Of a stretch of 64,000 bases of DNA, positions 1-8,813 are shown in pieces. Origin of the DNA: Cocleimonas flava. Lineage in GTDB: Bacteria > Pseudomonadota > Gammaproteobacteria > Thiotrichales > Thiotrichaceae. The position numbers and the translations under genes are program-made. Numbering within the stretch: position 1 is the first letter of the stretch; every line of letters begins with the position of its first letter. Location of the stretch: positions 248,001 to 312,000 of the forward strand of contig NZ_SMFQ01000004.1 of assembly GCF_004339015.1 (NCBI RefSeq). The letters are read 5' to 3'. Under the pieces are notes generated by a model, which did not search any database, was not told the DNA's origin, and saw nothing but the letters and a program-made list of their open reading frames with translations.

Positions 1-725
1 TTGTCTTTTCGCTGTCGTTACTTGTTTCAAGTAATCTATCCGCCAAGGAAAGAGTGTATATTTTAGCCGGCCAATCGAACATGATGGGCAAAGGCAAAAC
101 ACATCAATTACCAGCATTTTTAAAACGCCAGCCGAGTAATGTTGAGTTTTATTACCAAGGTCGTAAACGTGAGTTGGCGAAGTTTTCACATTTCGGCCCT
201 GAAGTGAGTTTTGCCCATGCCATTTCCCGTGCTTTCCCTAACGATAAACACATCATTATTAAACATGTGGCAACAGGCAGCTCGATCAATCAATGGTTGC
301 CCGGTTCTGGTTTATTCGCAGGTTTATTACGCCAACGCGGTTTCGTTAAAGTCGGCACACAAAGCAATAATATTGTAAATACAAAAGTAGATGCAGTGAT
401 CTGGATGCAAGGCGAACGCGATGCGCGTTCAGAACATAATGCTTACAACTACGAATCAAATCTTAAACGCTTTATCACAGGCGTGAGAAGACAATTAGAT
501 TCGCCGCGTAGCGTGTTCATCATGGGAGAAGTGAATCCTGAAGACCCTGCATTCTTTATGCTCGATACCGTGCAACAAGCGCAGGTTAATACGCAAAGAA
601 CCCTACCCAGTGTGAAACTGGTATCAACCAATGGTCTAGGTAAAATTTATGACCATGTTCATTACGATACTCAAGGCCAGCTGGAATTAGGCAAGCGCTT
701 CGCCAGAGCTTATACCAATAGATAA
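1..725 (+). CDS. SASA-type carbohydrate esterase (sialate O-acetylesterase domain), 5'-truncated
   Basis: The reading frame is open to the left edge, so the true start lies before the window. The first visible residues are hydrophobic and look like the end of a signal peptide. The motif YILAGQSNMMG is the serine-containing block I of the SASA/SGNH esterase family (Pfam PF03629), and WMQGERDA matches the later conserved block of the same family. The C-terminal DHVHYDTQGQLELGKR carries the expected catalytic Asp/His block. Family members remove O-acetyl groups from sialic acids or plant and algal polysaccharides, usually as exported enzymes. The substrate cannot be read from sequence. A GTG at 54 would be an internal start in the middle of block I and is unlikely. 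Confidence 0.8.
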   Translation, partial: VFSLSLLVSSNLSAKERVYILAGQSNMMGKGKTHQLPAFLKRQPSNVEFYYQGRKRELAKFSHFGPEVSFAHAISRAFPNDKHIIIKHVATGSSINQWLPGSGLFAGLLRQRGFVKVGTQSNNIVNTKVDAVIWMQGERDARSEHNAYNYESNLKRFITGVRRQLDSPRSVFIMGEVNPEDPAFFMLDTVQQAQVNTQRTLPSVKLVSTNGLGKIYDHVHYDTQGQLELGKRFARAYTNR

Positions 726-990
726 TCAGAGCAATAACTTGCTCGGCTATATGTGATCCAATTCAGCTTAAAAAATACTGTCTTTGATTTGAAATCACTG
801 CAGTTCAGTTTAAATTAACTATTTTAGTACCGTTAATCTGGTACTTCGAACAAGGTTTAATCTCACACCACTTACAGTCAGTATCAATGCGATAAGCAAT
901 ATAAAAATTCTAATTATCCGTGTTGATTCAATTATTTAACGTTACTCTTTTTTTACTAAAAGTTGACGTTTTTGGAGACTGAAAATACAC

Positions 991-1362
991 ATGCAAACGC
1001 ACCACATTATCGATTCAAATCATTTAGAAACCTGCCTTTTCAAATTTTGTCGTTCAGATAGTACAGGTACTGTTTTTATTACCACAGATAAGAATCAATC
1101 GTGCCAAATCATTTTAGAAGATGGCGAGGTAAAGGCTGCAGCTCTTGGTCAAAAAAGAGGATTTGAAGCTATTTTAGAGCTCAAGGAAACACGTGTTAAA
1201 CGTTACTCTTTTATTCAAAACATGAAATTCCCACTTTCCATATACGCTAATATCATTTGCAGTGACACTGTATTGGAGATTCTTGGATACAATGTGAATG
1301 ATATTTCAAATTCTCGAATGTATGCAGAAACACAAGATACGTTCTACGCTCGTCAATTATAG
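991..1362 (+). CDS. DUF4388-like small protein
   Basis: A 123-residue soluble protein with no signal peptide. Residues about 25-65 (GTVFITTDKNQSCQIIL, then EDGEVKAAALG and a GFEAILEL helix) resemble the DUF4388 (PatA N-terminal-like) fold found in bacterial signalling proteins, where a beta-sandwich presents a G-x-(I/L)-x-F-x-x-G-x-(I/L)-x-x-A pattern. A purine-rich GGAG lies about 14 bases before the ATG. It stands alone between the esterase and rnr. Function unknown; the DUF4388 assignment is by eye. Confidence 0.55.
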   Translation: MQTHHIIDSNHLETCLFKFCRSDSTGTVFITTDKNQSCQIILEDGEVKAAALGQKRGFEAILELKETRVKRYSFIQNMKFPLSIYANIICSDTVLEILGYNVNDISNSRMYAETQDTFYARQL

Positions 1363-1493
1363 AAGAGTCATTCAAGTCTAAGCCAGGCATTACATCAAAT
1401 ATCAGGCTAATCTCAGCTAATCCCAAACTCGTTTTATTGAATAATTTAAACGTTATTATTTTTTGACTTTAATTAGATAAATTATCATTAAAA

Positions 1494-1510
1494 AGGCGTA
1501 GAATGCGCCT
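1494..1510 (+). promoter_or_regulatory. Small hairpin over the rnr ribosome-binding site
   Basis: AGGCG (1494-1498) pairs with CGCCT (1506-1510), leaving the ATG at 1503 in the loop and the Shine-Dalgarno-like AAGGCG in the stem. The stem is only 5 bp and may be chance, but it is placed to mask translation initiation of rnr. Confidence 0.25.
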
Positions 1511-3899
1511 CATGAAAAATTATAAAGATCCGCACAAAGAACGCGAGGCGAAAAAATACGATCGCCCTATCCCAAGCCGTGAGTTAATGCTCGATGTCAT
1601 GGACAAAACGGGCCACCCGATGGGATTCAACGAATTAGCCGATGCTCTCGGCGTCACCGAACAACCAGACCTCGATGCAATGAAGTTCCGTTTACGCGCT
1701 ATGGAGCGTGACGGTCAGATTTTATTTAATCGTGGTAAAAAATATGTACCCACTACCAAAGCCGATTTAATTGCAGGTCGTGTTCAAGGACACCCTGACG
1801 GTTTTGGCTTTTTAATCCCTGAAGATGGCTCTGACGATCTGTACTTGCACGGCAAACAGATGCGTAAAGTCATGCATGGCGATAAGGTACTTGCCAGCGT
1901 CACCGGTATCGACCGTAGAGGTCGTCGCGAAGGCGCCGTCATTGAAGTTTTAGAAAACAACACAGAGTCTGTTGTCGGTCGTTATTTTGTCGAAAGTGGT
2001 TTGGGTTTTGTAACGCCCGATAATTCACGTATCGCACAAGACATTCTGATCCCACCCGAAAACAGTGGCGATGCTAAAAGCGGCCAGATTGTGGTTGCGC
2101 GTATTGTTGAACATCCAACTTCAAGACATCAGGCAATCGGTAAGATTATTGAAACACTGGGTGACCACATGGCACCGGGTATGGAAATCGATATCGCATT
2201 GAGATCGCACGATTTACCGCATGTTTGGCCTGAAGGTGTTAAAACCGAAACAGACAAACTCAGCGATGAGGTGTTAGAAGAAGATAAAAAAGGCCGTGTC
2301 GATTTACGCCAGATGCCATTGGTTACAATTGATGGCGAAGATTCGCGTGACTTTGATGACGCGGTTTATTGTGAACAAAATAAGCAAGGTAACTGGGTAC
2401 TAACCGTTGCAATTGCCGATGTCTCACATTATGTTCGACCAGGTACTGAATTAGACAAAGAAGCGATTGAACGCGCTACTTCGGTCTACTTCCCTGCGGA
2501 AGTGATTCCGATGCTACCAGAGAAAATCTCTAACGGTTTGTGTTCGCTTAACCCCAAAGTTGATCGCCTGTGTATGGTATGTGAAGCCACGATTGATGGA
2601 AATGGTGAAGTCACAGATTATCGCTTTTATAACGCGGTTATGAATTCTGCTGCGCGCCTAACCTATAACAAGATGGCGGCTATGGTTGTTGATCAGAATG
2701 CTGATTTACGCGATGAATATGCGCCGATCATTGATCATTTAGATGATCTTTACAAACTCTATAAAGTATTACGCAAAGCGCGTGATGATCGCGGTTCGAT
2801 TGATTTTGAAACCACCGAAACGCAAATTATTTTCGGTGAAAATCGCAAGATAGAAAACATCATTCCAACCACACGTAACGATGCCCACAAGATCATCGAA
2901 GAGTGCATGGTTACCGCGAATATGTGTGCCGCACGTTTCTTGAAAAAGAACAAAATTCCTGCATTGCATCGTGTGCATGCAGGGCCAGAAACGGAAAAGC
3001 TGGCTAAGGTTCATGAATTCCTCAACGGTTTGGGCTTAAAGTTGGGGGGTGGCGATGATCCACAACCCAAAGATTATGCCGAGTTATTGAGAAGCGTTTC
3101 AGATCGACCTGATGCACGTTTGATTCAAACGGTCATGTTGCGTTCGATGAGTCGCGCACAATACGCACCAGAAGATAAAGAACACCCAGATAATACGCGT
3201 CACTTTGGCCTTGCCAGAAAAGACTATGCTCACTTTACATCTCCGATTCGACGTTACCCTGATTTATTGGTACATCGTGCGATTTTGCATATTCTGGAAA
3301 ATAAAACGGCCAAAGGTTATCGATACGATTACGCCGCAATGAAAAAGCTTGGCGAACATTGTTCACAATGCGAGCAACGCGCTGATGATGCAAGTCGTGA
3401 TGTGATGTCATGGCTTAAAGCTGAGTATATGCAGGATAAGATTGGCGAAACGTTCAAAGGCATTATTTCAACGGTAACCAGCTTTGGCTTATTCGTTGAG
3501 CTTGATGATGTGTTTGTCGAAGGACTGGTTCATGTATCCGCATTGAAGAGTGATTATTATCACTTTGATGCTGCTCGACATACCATGACAGGTGAAAATT
3601 CAGGCAAAACGTTCCGTCTGGGTGATTCGATAGAAATACTGGTTGCTCGTGTAGACCTTGAAGATCGTAAGATTGATTTTGTACTTCCTGATTCTGGTGA
3701 CTCGAAAGATAGTCATGATCAAGGATCAAGAAAACCTCGCAAAAAGAAATCTGGAAGTTCTTATTCGAAAAACGCGAAAAAAGACACGAAAAACTCCGAG
3801 AAGACTTCTGCTAAGAAGAAAAAGAAAACCACACCGAAAAATGTGAAAAAATCCAAAAAGAAAGCAAAGTTAGCGTCTAAGCGAAAAGGCAAACAATAA
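1503..3899 (+). CDS. rnr: Ribonuclease R (3'-5' exoribonuclease)
   Basis: This 798-residue protein matches E. coli RNase R along its whole length. It has an N-terminal helix-turn-helix region (about 20-80), two cold-shock domains (about 85-240), the RNB catalytic domain (about 265-600), an S1 domain (about 645-725) and a very Lys-rich tail. The catalytic block DGEDSRDFDD holds the Mg-binding aspartates D277, D283, D285 and D286. RNase R degrades structured RNA processively and acts in rRNA quality control, trans-translation and cold survival. AAGGCG lies five bases before the ATG; a second in-frame ATG is at 1512. The gene is followed closely by an ABM-domain gene and rlmB; rnr-rlmB linkage is typical of gammaproteobacteria. 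Confidence 0.97.
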   Translation: MRLMKNYKDPHKEREAKKYDRPIPSRELMLDVMDKTGHPMGFNELADALGVTEQPDLDAMKFRLRAMERDGQILFNRGKKYVPTTKADLIAGRVQGHPDGFGFLIPEDGSDDLYLHGKQMRKVMHGDKVLASVTGIDRRGRREGAVIEVLENNTESVVGRYFVESGLGFVTPDNSRIAQDILIPPENSGDAKSGQIVVARIVEHPTSRHQAIGKIIETLGDHMAPGMEIDIALRSHDLPHVWPEGVKTETDKLSDEVLEEDKKGRVDLRQMPLVTIDGEDSRDFDDAVYCEQNKQGNWVLTVAIADVSHYVRPGTELDKEAIERATSVYFPAEVIPMLPEKISNGLCSLNPKVDRLCMVCEATIDGNGEVTDYRFYNAVMNSAARLTYNKMAAMVVDQNADLRDEYAPIIDHLDDLYKLYKVLRKARDDRGSIDFETTETQIIFGENRKIENIIPTTRNDAHKIIEECMVTANMCAARFLKKNKIPALHRVHAGPETEKLAKVHEFLNGLGLKLGGGDDPQPKDYAELLRSVSDRPDARLIQTVMLRSMSRAQYAPEDKEHPDNTRHFGLARKDYAHFTSPIRRYPDLLVHRAILHILENKTAKGYRYDYAAMKKLGEHCSQCEQRADDASRDVMSWLKAEYMQDKIGETFKGIISTVTSFGLFVELDDVFVEGLVHVSALKSDYYHFDAARHTMTGENSGKTFRLGDSIEILVARVDLEDRKIDFVLPDSGDSKDSHDQGSRKPRKKKSGSSYSKNAKKDTKNSEKTSAKKKKKTTPKNVKKSKKKAKLASKRKGKQ

Positions 3900-3908
3900 G
3901 GAATTTAT

Positions 3909-4211
3909 ATGTTTAAAGACATTATCACTTATGAGTTAGACGACGACGTCGATGAAGCCTACCTACTAAATATTGCAGGTGAAATCATCGAAAGCTGGAT
4001 GAGCAAACAACCGGGGTTTATTCAGTGGGATATTCATAAAAACACCATTGGCGACGGGTATACCGACATCGTCTACTGGGAAACGCGCGAAGCAGCACAG
4101 GCCGCCGAGCAACAAATGGGAAATATCCCAAATGCTGCTGACTGGTTTTCCTGTTACAAAGAAGGCTCAATTGGTAGCCAGAACTTACAACAATTAGGAA
4201 GTTTCAAATAA
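3909..4211 (+). CDS. ABM-like dimeric alpha/beta-barrel protein
   Basis: A 100-residue protein beginning 9 bases after rnr and ending 3 bases before rlmB, preceded by AAGGA. The pattern of a helix followed by GFIQWDIHKN and DGYTDIVYWETREAAQAA resembles antibiotic-biosynthesis-monooxygenase/dimeric alpha-beta barrel proteins, a fold used by small monooxygenases, heme-degrading enzymes and many uncharacterised proteins. No catalytic residue can be assigned. It is co-transcribed with two RNA-metabolism genes by position, which does not by itself imply a role in RNA. Confidence 0.6.
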   Translation: MFKDIITYELDDDVDEAYLLNIAGEIIESWMSKQPGFIQWDIHKNTIGDGYTDIVYWETREAAQAAEQQMGNIPNAADWFSCYKEGSIGSQNLQQLGSFK

Positions 4212-4214
4212 AGC

Positions 4215-4952
4215 ATGAAGACATTGATCACTGGCATTCACGCGGTTGAATCTGCACTAAAAAATGATGCAGATAATATTACTCAAGTGTGGATTGCAGA
4301 AAACAAACGCAATCAACGCGTTAAAGAATTAATCAACCATGCACAGAAACGTGGCTTAATTGCACATCGCTCTGACCCTGCAAGTCTAGATAAGTTGGCT
4401 AAGACTCATCAGCATCAAGGTGTGGTTGCAGAATACAATGCACCGAAGAGTTTTCAGGAAGATGATCTTTTCGATATTTTGGAAAATATAGAAGGCACCC
4501 CCCTACTTTTAGTGCTTGATGGCGTGACAGACCCACATAATCTAGGCGCTTGTTTAAGAACAGCCGAAGGTGCTGGCGTACATGCCGTTATTGCACCGAA
4601 AGACAACGCAGTTGGTTTGACACCTGCTGCACGCAAAGTGGCTTCTGGCGCAGCCGAAACTGTGCCGTTTATTCAAGTTACCAATCTGGTTCGTACTATT
4701 GAAAAGCTCAAGAAAGAAGGTATCTGGTTTATTGGTACAAGTGATAAATCATCCGGTGACTTATATACCTACGATTTCAAAACACCGAGCGCGATTGTGA
4801 TGGGTGCTGAAGGTAAAGGCTTGCGTCGTTTGACCGAAGAACATTGCGATACACTGATATCAATCCCAATGGCTGGACAAGTGTCCAGCTTGAATGTTTC
4901 GGTAGCTACCGGTGTATGTCTGTATGAAGTAGTTAGACAAAGACAAGCTTAA
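4215..4952 (+). CDS. rlmB: 23S rRNA (guanosine-2251-2'-O)-methyltransferase
   Basis: A 245-residue SpoU-family (SPOUT) methyltransferase, the usual length of RlmB. It has an N-terminal substrate-binding domain (ITGIHAVESAL) and the C-terminal knotted domain with the three SpoU motifs: NLGACLRTAEGAG, IVMGAEGKGLRR and IPMAGQVSSLNVSVATG. RlmB methylates the ribose of G2251 in the peptidyl-transferase P loop. It is the last gene of the rnr operon and is followed by a strong intrinsic terminator. Confidence 0.96.
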   Translation: MKTLITGIHAVESALKNDADNITQVWIAENKRNQRVKELINHAQKRGLIAHRSDPASLDKLAKTHQHQGVVAEYNAPKSFQEDDLFDILENIEGTPLLLVLDGVTDPHNLGACLRTAEGAGVHAVIAPKDNAVGLTPAARKVASGAAETVPFIQVTNLVRTIEKLKKEGIWFIGTSDKSSGDLYTYDFKTPSAIVMGAEGKGLRRLTEEHCDTLISIPMAGQVSSLNVSVATGVCLYEVVRQRQA

Positions 4953-4973
4953 AAAATACAACTTATAGAAACA

Positions 4974-5005
4974 AAAACGGCCCACTGTTTAGTGGGCCGT
5001 TTTTA
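4974..5005 (+). terminator. Rho-independent terminator of the rnr-rlmB operon
   Basis: ACGGCCCACT and AGTGGGCCGT form a perfect stem around a GTTT loop, flanked by A- and T-runs, 22 bases after the rlmB stop codon. The A-run upstream means it could also serve the convergent lipoprotein gene. Confidence 0.92.
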
Positions 5006-5042
5006 TTTTGTCTTATTATACTTTTATGACTTTTACCGTTTA

Positions 5043-5648
5043 TTACTCTGCTGGCTTAGGTAATAAAGGCGTCGGTAAATCTTCAAAAATATCAATCAAA
5101 GTGAATAAGATGTTAAAAGGTAACTGTGGGAATGCATCTCCACTGCCTCGGATTAGACCTACTGGTGAAGGAATATTAAAGACTAAATCACCACCCTCTA
5201 GAGTAACATTGGCAAAACCACTGTCATCGGAGTTATACGTCGTCGAGTCATTGGCTATATTAATTATCGATGCAGTAATCAGGATGAAGTTACCCAATGG
5301 GTTTTCTGTCTGACGCGTTAGCAACTGATCCAATGAAGAAACCAGTGTGTAAACACCAGGTCCATTGTCTTTATAAGACAGAGCTACGATCGAAGTCACA
5401 ATCTCACCATCTTCATTCAAACCAAGACTCGTTGTGGTTAACACATCATAATTAGCAAGGCTGTTTTTCTTCGAACTACTGGCCGCAAACTTCATGTCGC
5501 CAATCGTCCAACGTGGCAATGTATCAACAACGTCGTCGTTTGCATCAATAATTGCATTAACAACAGAGCTAGTACTGCCGCCGCCACATGCCGTCATCAT
5601 AAATGCTAACAAAACCATTAATGGTGCTATTGTTAATAATTTGATCAT
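5043..5648 (-). CDS. Lipoprotein of unknown function
   Basis: A 201-residue protein with a type II signal peptide: MIKLL, a hydrophobic core, then the lipobox MTAC followed by GGGS. It should be lipidated at Cys21. The mature part is acidic and probably beta-rich (repeated short VxLxxx stretches), with no recognised domain. GGA lies about nine bases before the ATG. It converges on rlmB and shares that terminator region. No function can be inferred. Confidence 0.75.
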   Translation of the reverse strand: MIKLLTIAPLMVLLAFMMTACGGGSTSSVVNAIIDANDDVVDTLPRWTIGDMKFAASSSKKNSLANYDVLTTTSLGLNEDGEIVTSIVALSYKDNGPGVYTLVSSLDQLLTRQTENPLGNFILITASIINIANDSTTYNSDDSGFANVTLEGGDLVFNIPSPVGLIRGSGDAFPQLPFNILFTLIDIFEDLPTPLLPKPAE

Positions 5649-5949
5649 ATTAATTATTTCCTGCTGAATAAAATGATGAGTGAAGCTATTTAAGGGCTCT
5701 CTTTAAGTGAGAATATTGCTGTTATAGCTTGATATTAAAAGTGTTTAAAAATTAACTAAACATGATTGAAAAAAGTACCGACGAAAATTACAAATTGCTG
5801 AATAAACAGGTTACTATCTAAAATAACAACTATCCCAATTTAAAAACTCCTGCTTCACTAAAATACTGATTAAAAAGTACTTAAGATACAGCACTAAGGA
5901 GTATGCAACTGGGAAAGGTTCATTTATTTCCACTGGGTTTACTTTATTT
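5649..5949. other. Intergenic region with possible leader peptide
   Basis: About 300 AT-rich bases between the divergent lipoprotein and GST-like genes. The only structured item is a 16-codon frame at 5903-5953, preceded directly by AAGGAG, whose stop (TGA, 5951-5953) overlaps the ATG at 5950 as ATGA. The next gene lacks its own Shine-Dalgarno sequence, so coupling is possible, but the AAGGAG-to-ATG spacing is only one base. Confidence 0.3.
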
Positions 5950-6615
5950 ATGATCACGCTTTACCAGTTTCAATCTTGCCCTTTTTGCAGCAAAGTCCGT
6001 GCCTTACTTGCTTTTATCAAAGAACCTTACGAGATTGTAGAAGTCTCTCCGTTTGGCATGAAAGAACTGGATTTTACCGACCATAAAAAAGTGCCGGTAC
6101 TAAAAGACGGTGACGAGGTTATTGTCGAATCCGCTACCATCATCGAACATATCAATAACAAATACGCCAAGTTTACCGTAGATGATAAAACCAAAGAATG
6201 GACAGACTGGATCGACCAGACTTTAGTACATTACTTGCCGCCTTTGATACACCCTAATTTCAAAACGTCATTACGAAACTTTCAACGCATTATAAAGCCG
6301 GGTCAATTTGGCTGGTTAAAAGGCAAAGTGGTTCGTTTTGCTGGCGCAATTGCGATGCCTAAAGTCGCACGAAAAATGAAAGACAAATACAATATTGTCG
6401 ACGCCGAAAAAGAGTTTCTGGCCGCTATTGATCACTGGACAACAGAGGGTCTTAAAGGCAATGAATTTTTTGGTGGAGAAAAACCCAATTACGTTGATTG
6501 CAGTGTTTTTGGCGTGCTCAATTCTTGTCACGAATTAGGCGTGGTAAAACGTGCAATGCAGCACAGCAAGGCATTCGCACTTTGGTATAACCGATGCCAT
6601 CCCCTTATGACCTGA
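5950..6615 (+). CDS. mPGES-2-like glutaredoxin/GST-fold protein
   Basis: A 221-residue protein with an N-terminal thioredoxin fold carrying a glutaredoxin-type CPFC motif (residues about 10-13, in SCPFCSKVRALLAF) and the cis-proline motif KKVPVL. An all-helical GST C-terminal domain follows (GEKPNYVDCSVFGVLNS). The arrangement and the block PFGMKELDF...KVPVL match the microsomal prostaglandin E synthase type 2 branch of the GST superfamily. Bacterial members bind glutathione, and possibly heme, and their substrates are unknown. It lies 23 bases upstream of a sulfurtransferase gene, so the pair may act on low-molecular-weight thiols or persulfides. The start has no clear Shine-Dalgarno sequence. 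Confidence 0.8.
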   Translation: MITLYQFQSCPFCSKVRALLAFIKEPYEIVEVSPFGMKELDFTDHKKVPVLKDGDEVIVESATIIEHINNKYAKFTVDDKTKEWTDWIDQTLVHYLPPLIHPNFKTSLRNFQRIIKPGQFGWLKGKVVRFAGAIAMPKVARKMKDKYNIVDAEKEFLAAIDHWTTEGLKGNEFFGGEKPNYVDCSVFGVLNSCHELGVVKRAMQHSKAFALWYNRCHPLMT

Positions 6616-6638
6616 AATAACCACTCAAGAGAAAATCA

Positions 6639-7493
6639 ATGAAATACACGAACATTGTTTCTACACAAACGCTTGAAGATAATTTAGACAATCCTGACTG
6701 GATCATTTTTGACTGTCGAACGTCATTAATTGACCGCAGTCTGGGTTTAAAAAACTATCAAGAAAACCACATTCCTAATGCGTTTCACTGTCATCTAGAG
6801 AAAGACCTGTCCTCAGAAATCACCCCGGAAAGTGGCCGTCATCCACTTCCTGATTTCGATGCACTCATACAAAAGTTAAACGCCTGGGGTATTGGCAAAA
6901 ACACACAGGTTATCGCTTATGATGATGCTAGCAATGCTTACTCAGGAAGGCTCTGGTGGCAATTACGTGCTTTTGGTTTTAATAATGTTGCGGTACTCGA
7001 TGGTGGCATTCAGCAGTGGATTAAAGAAGGTCGAAAACTAACGACTGAAATCCCTGCCGCCGTTCCAAAATCAGACGCCGATCAATTCAACTTTGAACTT
7101 GATCCTGAAGCTATTATCAGCACCGCACAGGTTCTGCAGAATATTGAAGATAAAACATTCACCCTGATTGATGCCAGAACACCTGAGCGCTATAGAGGCG
7201 AATCGGAACCATTAGACACGGTAGCGGGTCGTGTACCCGGCGCTATAAATAGAGCCTTTCAATTAAATCTGGATGACAATGGTCGCTTTTTACCTGCTGC
7301 AGAATTAAAAGCACAATTCGATGATTTGTTACAGAATGAGAATGATCAGCTCGTCAATATGTGTGGCTCTGGTGTCACCGCTTGCCACAATATGCTTGCC
7401 TTGGAAATAGCCGGAATCACTGGCTCTAAACTCTATGTTGGCTCATGGAGTGAATGGATTCGAGATGAAAAACGCCCAGTAGGTACTGGATAG
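6639..7493 (+). CDS. sseA: 3-mercaptopyruvate/thiosulfate sulfurtransferase
   Basis: A 284-residue tandem rhodanese. The N-terminal domain is inactive, with Asp (YDDASNAYSGRLWW) where the active-site Cys would be. The C-terminal domain has the loop CGSGVTA with the catalytic Cys at residue 242. The CG-S-G-V-T form is typical of 3-mercaptopyruvate sulfurtransferases such as SseA, whereas thiosulfate-specific enzymes have CRKG. The protein transfers sulfane sulfur to thiols, thioredoxin or cyanide. AAGAGA precedes the ATG. It is probably co-transcribed with the GST-like gene. Some homologues use both donors, so the donor is inferred from the loop only. Confidence 0.85.
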   Translation: MKYTNIVSTQTLEDNLDNPDWIIFDCRTSLIDRSLGLKNYQENHIPNAFHCHLEKDLSSEITPESGRHPLPDFDALIQKLNAWGIGKNTQVIAYDDASNAYSGRLWWQLRAFGFNNVAVLDGGIQQWIKEGRKLTTEIPAAVPKSDADQFNFELDPEAIISTAQVLQNIEDKTFTLIDARTPERYRGESEPLDTVAGRVPGAINRAFQLNLDDNGRFLPAAELKAQFDDLLQNENDQLVNMCGSGVTACHNMLALEIAGITGSKLYVGSWSEWIRDEKRPVGTG

Positions 7494-7545
7494 CTAGATC
7501 ATAACTACATCTTAACCACATAATAGCTAGGAAATAACTGAATAA

Positions 7546-7589
7546 GTCACCCCCCTACTTTGAGGCACTTTTTTAACAAAAGTGCCTTA
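7546..7589 (+). repeat. C-rich dispersed repeat, copy 1 (left arm plus inner part of right arm)
   Basis: Starts GTCACCCCCCTACTTT, continues GAGGCAC and a T-tract, then AAAAGTGCCTT, which inverts the AAGGCACTTTT-like inner part. It lies between two convergent genes and could act as a bidirectional terminator. It appears to be a decayed version of the full inverted copy at 42055-42115. Confidence 0.75.
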
Positions 7590-7620
7590 GATCTTTAATT
7601 ACTATGGAATTACTTTGGAG

Positions 7621-8547
7621 CTACGATAGAGACTTTATATCTTCTTCGTTACCTCGTAGTTTGTATTCCGTTGCAGTACAGCCAAAGAAGTTTTTAAAGC
7701 GATAACAAAAATGGCTGGGATTATTAAAACCAAGATCATAACTAATCGCAGTTATCGACTCACCATCCCTAATTCTTTCTGCGGCGCGCTTCAAACGTAG
7801 CTGCTGCTGAAGTTCTACCGGCGAACAACCAAGCTTTTCTTTAAATTCCACATAGAGCCGACTACGACTCATCCCTGCATGTCGACATAGTTGATCGATA
7901 TCGAGCGGCTTGGATAAGGTGCTATTAATCCAGTCCAGCGCTGCAATCAAACTATTCGCCTCTGGATCTTTACTGCAATACGTCAGCAGAAAATCACGGG
8001 TTTTATGGCGTAGCATGCGAATGATTAATTCAGATACATTGAGATCGATCAGGGTATCCCGATCTGGGTGATTCTCCGTGAAAAGCTTAGTCAGTCTATT
8101 CAGCAGTCTTTGTGTTTCTGATGAGTGATGAGTATGCAGAACCGGACATCCAAATTGCCAGTCATTGGCCGACTCCAGCATAGGTATTGAATCACTCAAT
8201 CGCTGGCTCACACGGCTTACCTTATCTTTTGAAATCTCAACCGTTAAACAGGTTGTTGGCTGATCTCTTCTGGCATCAGGAAAGTCGATAGCCACTACTT
8301 CACCCGGCGCCATGATAAAGGATTCATGCGGTAGAAATTCCTGACCCTTTGGCTCATTGGGGGAATGCATGATTTTGCGTCCGGTCATCATTCCACAGAA
8401 TAATAATTCGCCCGCATCTAAACGCACGCGTTTAGCGGATTCATAGGTATCGTAAATACTCACTTCAGAACTCGGACCGGCAAAGCTTATTCTATTTTCG
8501 ATTAGGGTTCGCGGGGTCCTTAACCGTTTAAGTTGCTTCATCTCCAT
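7621..8547 (-). CDS. AraC-family transcriptional regulator
   Basis: A 308-residue protein with an N-terminal sensing domain and a C-terminal AraC/XylS double helix-turn-helix (about residues 205-300: LDIDQLCRHAGMSRSRLYVEFK, then SITAISYDLGFNNPSHFCYRFK). GAGGAG lies six bases before the ATG. It diverges from the aldehyde dehydrogenase gene, the usual arrangement for a local activator, so it probably controls that gene in response to an aldehyde, alcohol or amine. The effector is not evident. Confidence 0.85.
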   Translation of the reverse strand: MEMKQLKRLRTPRTLIENRISFAGPSSEVSIYDTYESAKRVRLDAGELLFCGMMTGRKIMHSPNEPKGQEFLPHESFIMAPGEVVAIDFPDARRDQPTTCLTVEISKDKVSRVSQRLSDSIPMLESANDWQFGCPVLHTHHSSETQRLLNRLTKLFTENHPDRDTLIDLNVSELIIRMLRHKTRDFLLTYCSKDPEANSLIAALDWINSTLSKPLDIDQLCRHAGMSRSRLYVEFKEKLGCSPVELQQQLRLKRAAERIRDGESITAISYDLGFNNPSHFCYRFKNFFGCTATEYKLRGNEEDIKSLS

Positions 8548-8813
8548 CGTGATCTCCTCTTAACTCACTGGATAAGAAAGAGTATAGCTGGTTTTCCTGA
8601 AAACTGGGCTTATACGATGACACAATAACACTAGCAGGACTCACACTAAACCTTTTAGGATTTTCATATAAGTGTGGCATCGAATAATCACCTAATTTAC
8701 ATACCAGCAAATCTAACACAACGCTCATCGAGCGAAATTTGCCAAAAAACTAAGCAGTACAAAACAATAATAAACACTTAGTCATAACTTTAAATAAAAC
8801 AATGAGGATAACC

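Noticed and set aside
5008-5313. 101-codon plus-strand ORF
   Set aside because: It lies opposite the lipoprotein gene, which has a clear lipobox and ribosome site.
8528-8728. 66-codon minus-strand ORF upstream of the AraC gene
   Set aside because: It overlaps the AraC start, has no ribosome site or family resemblance, and occupies the divergent promoter region.
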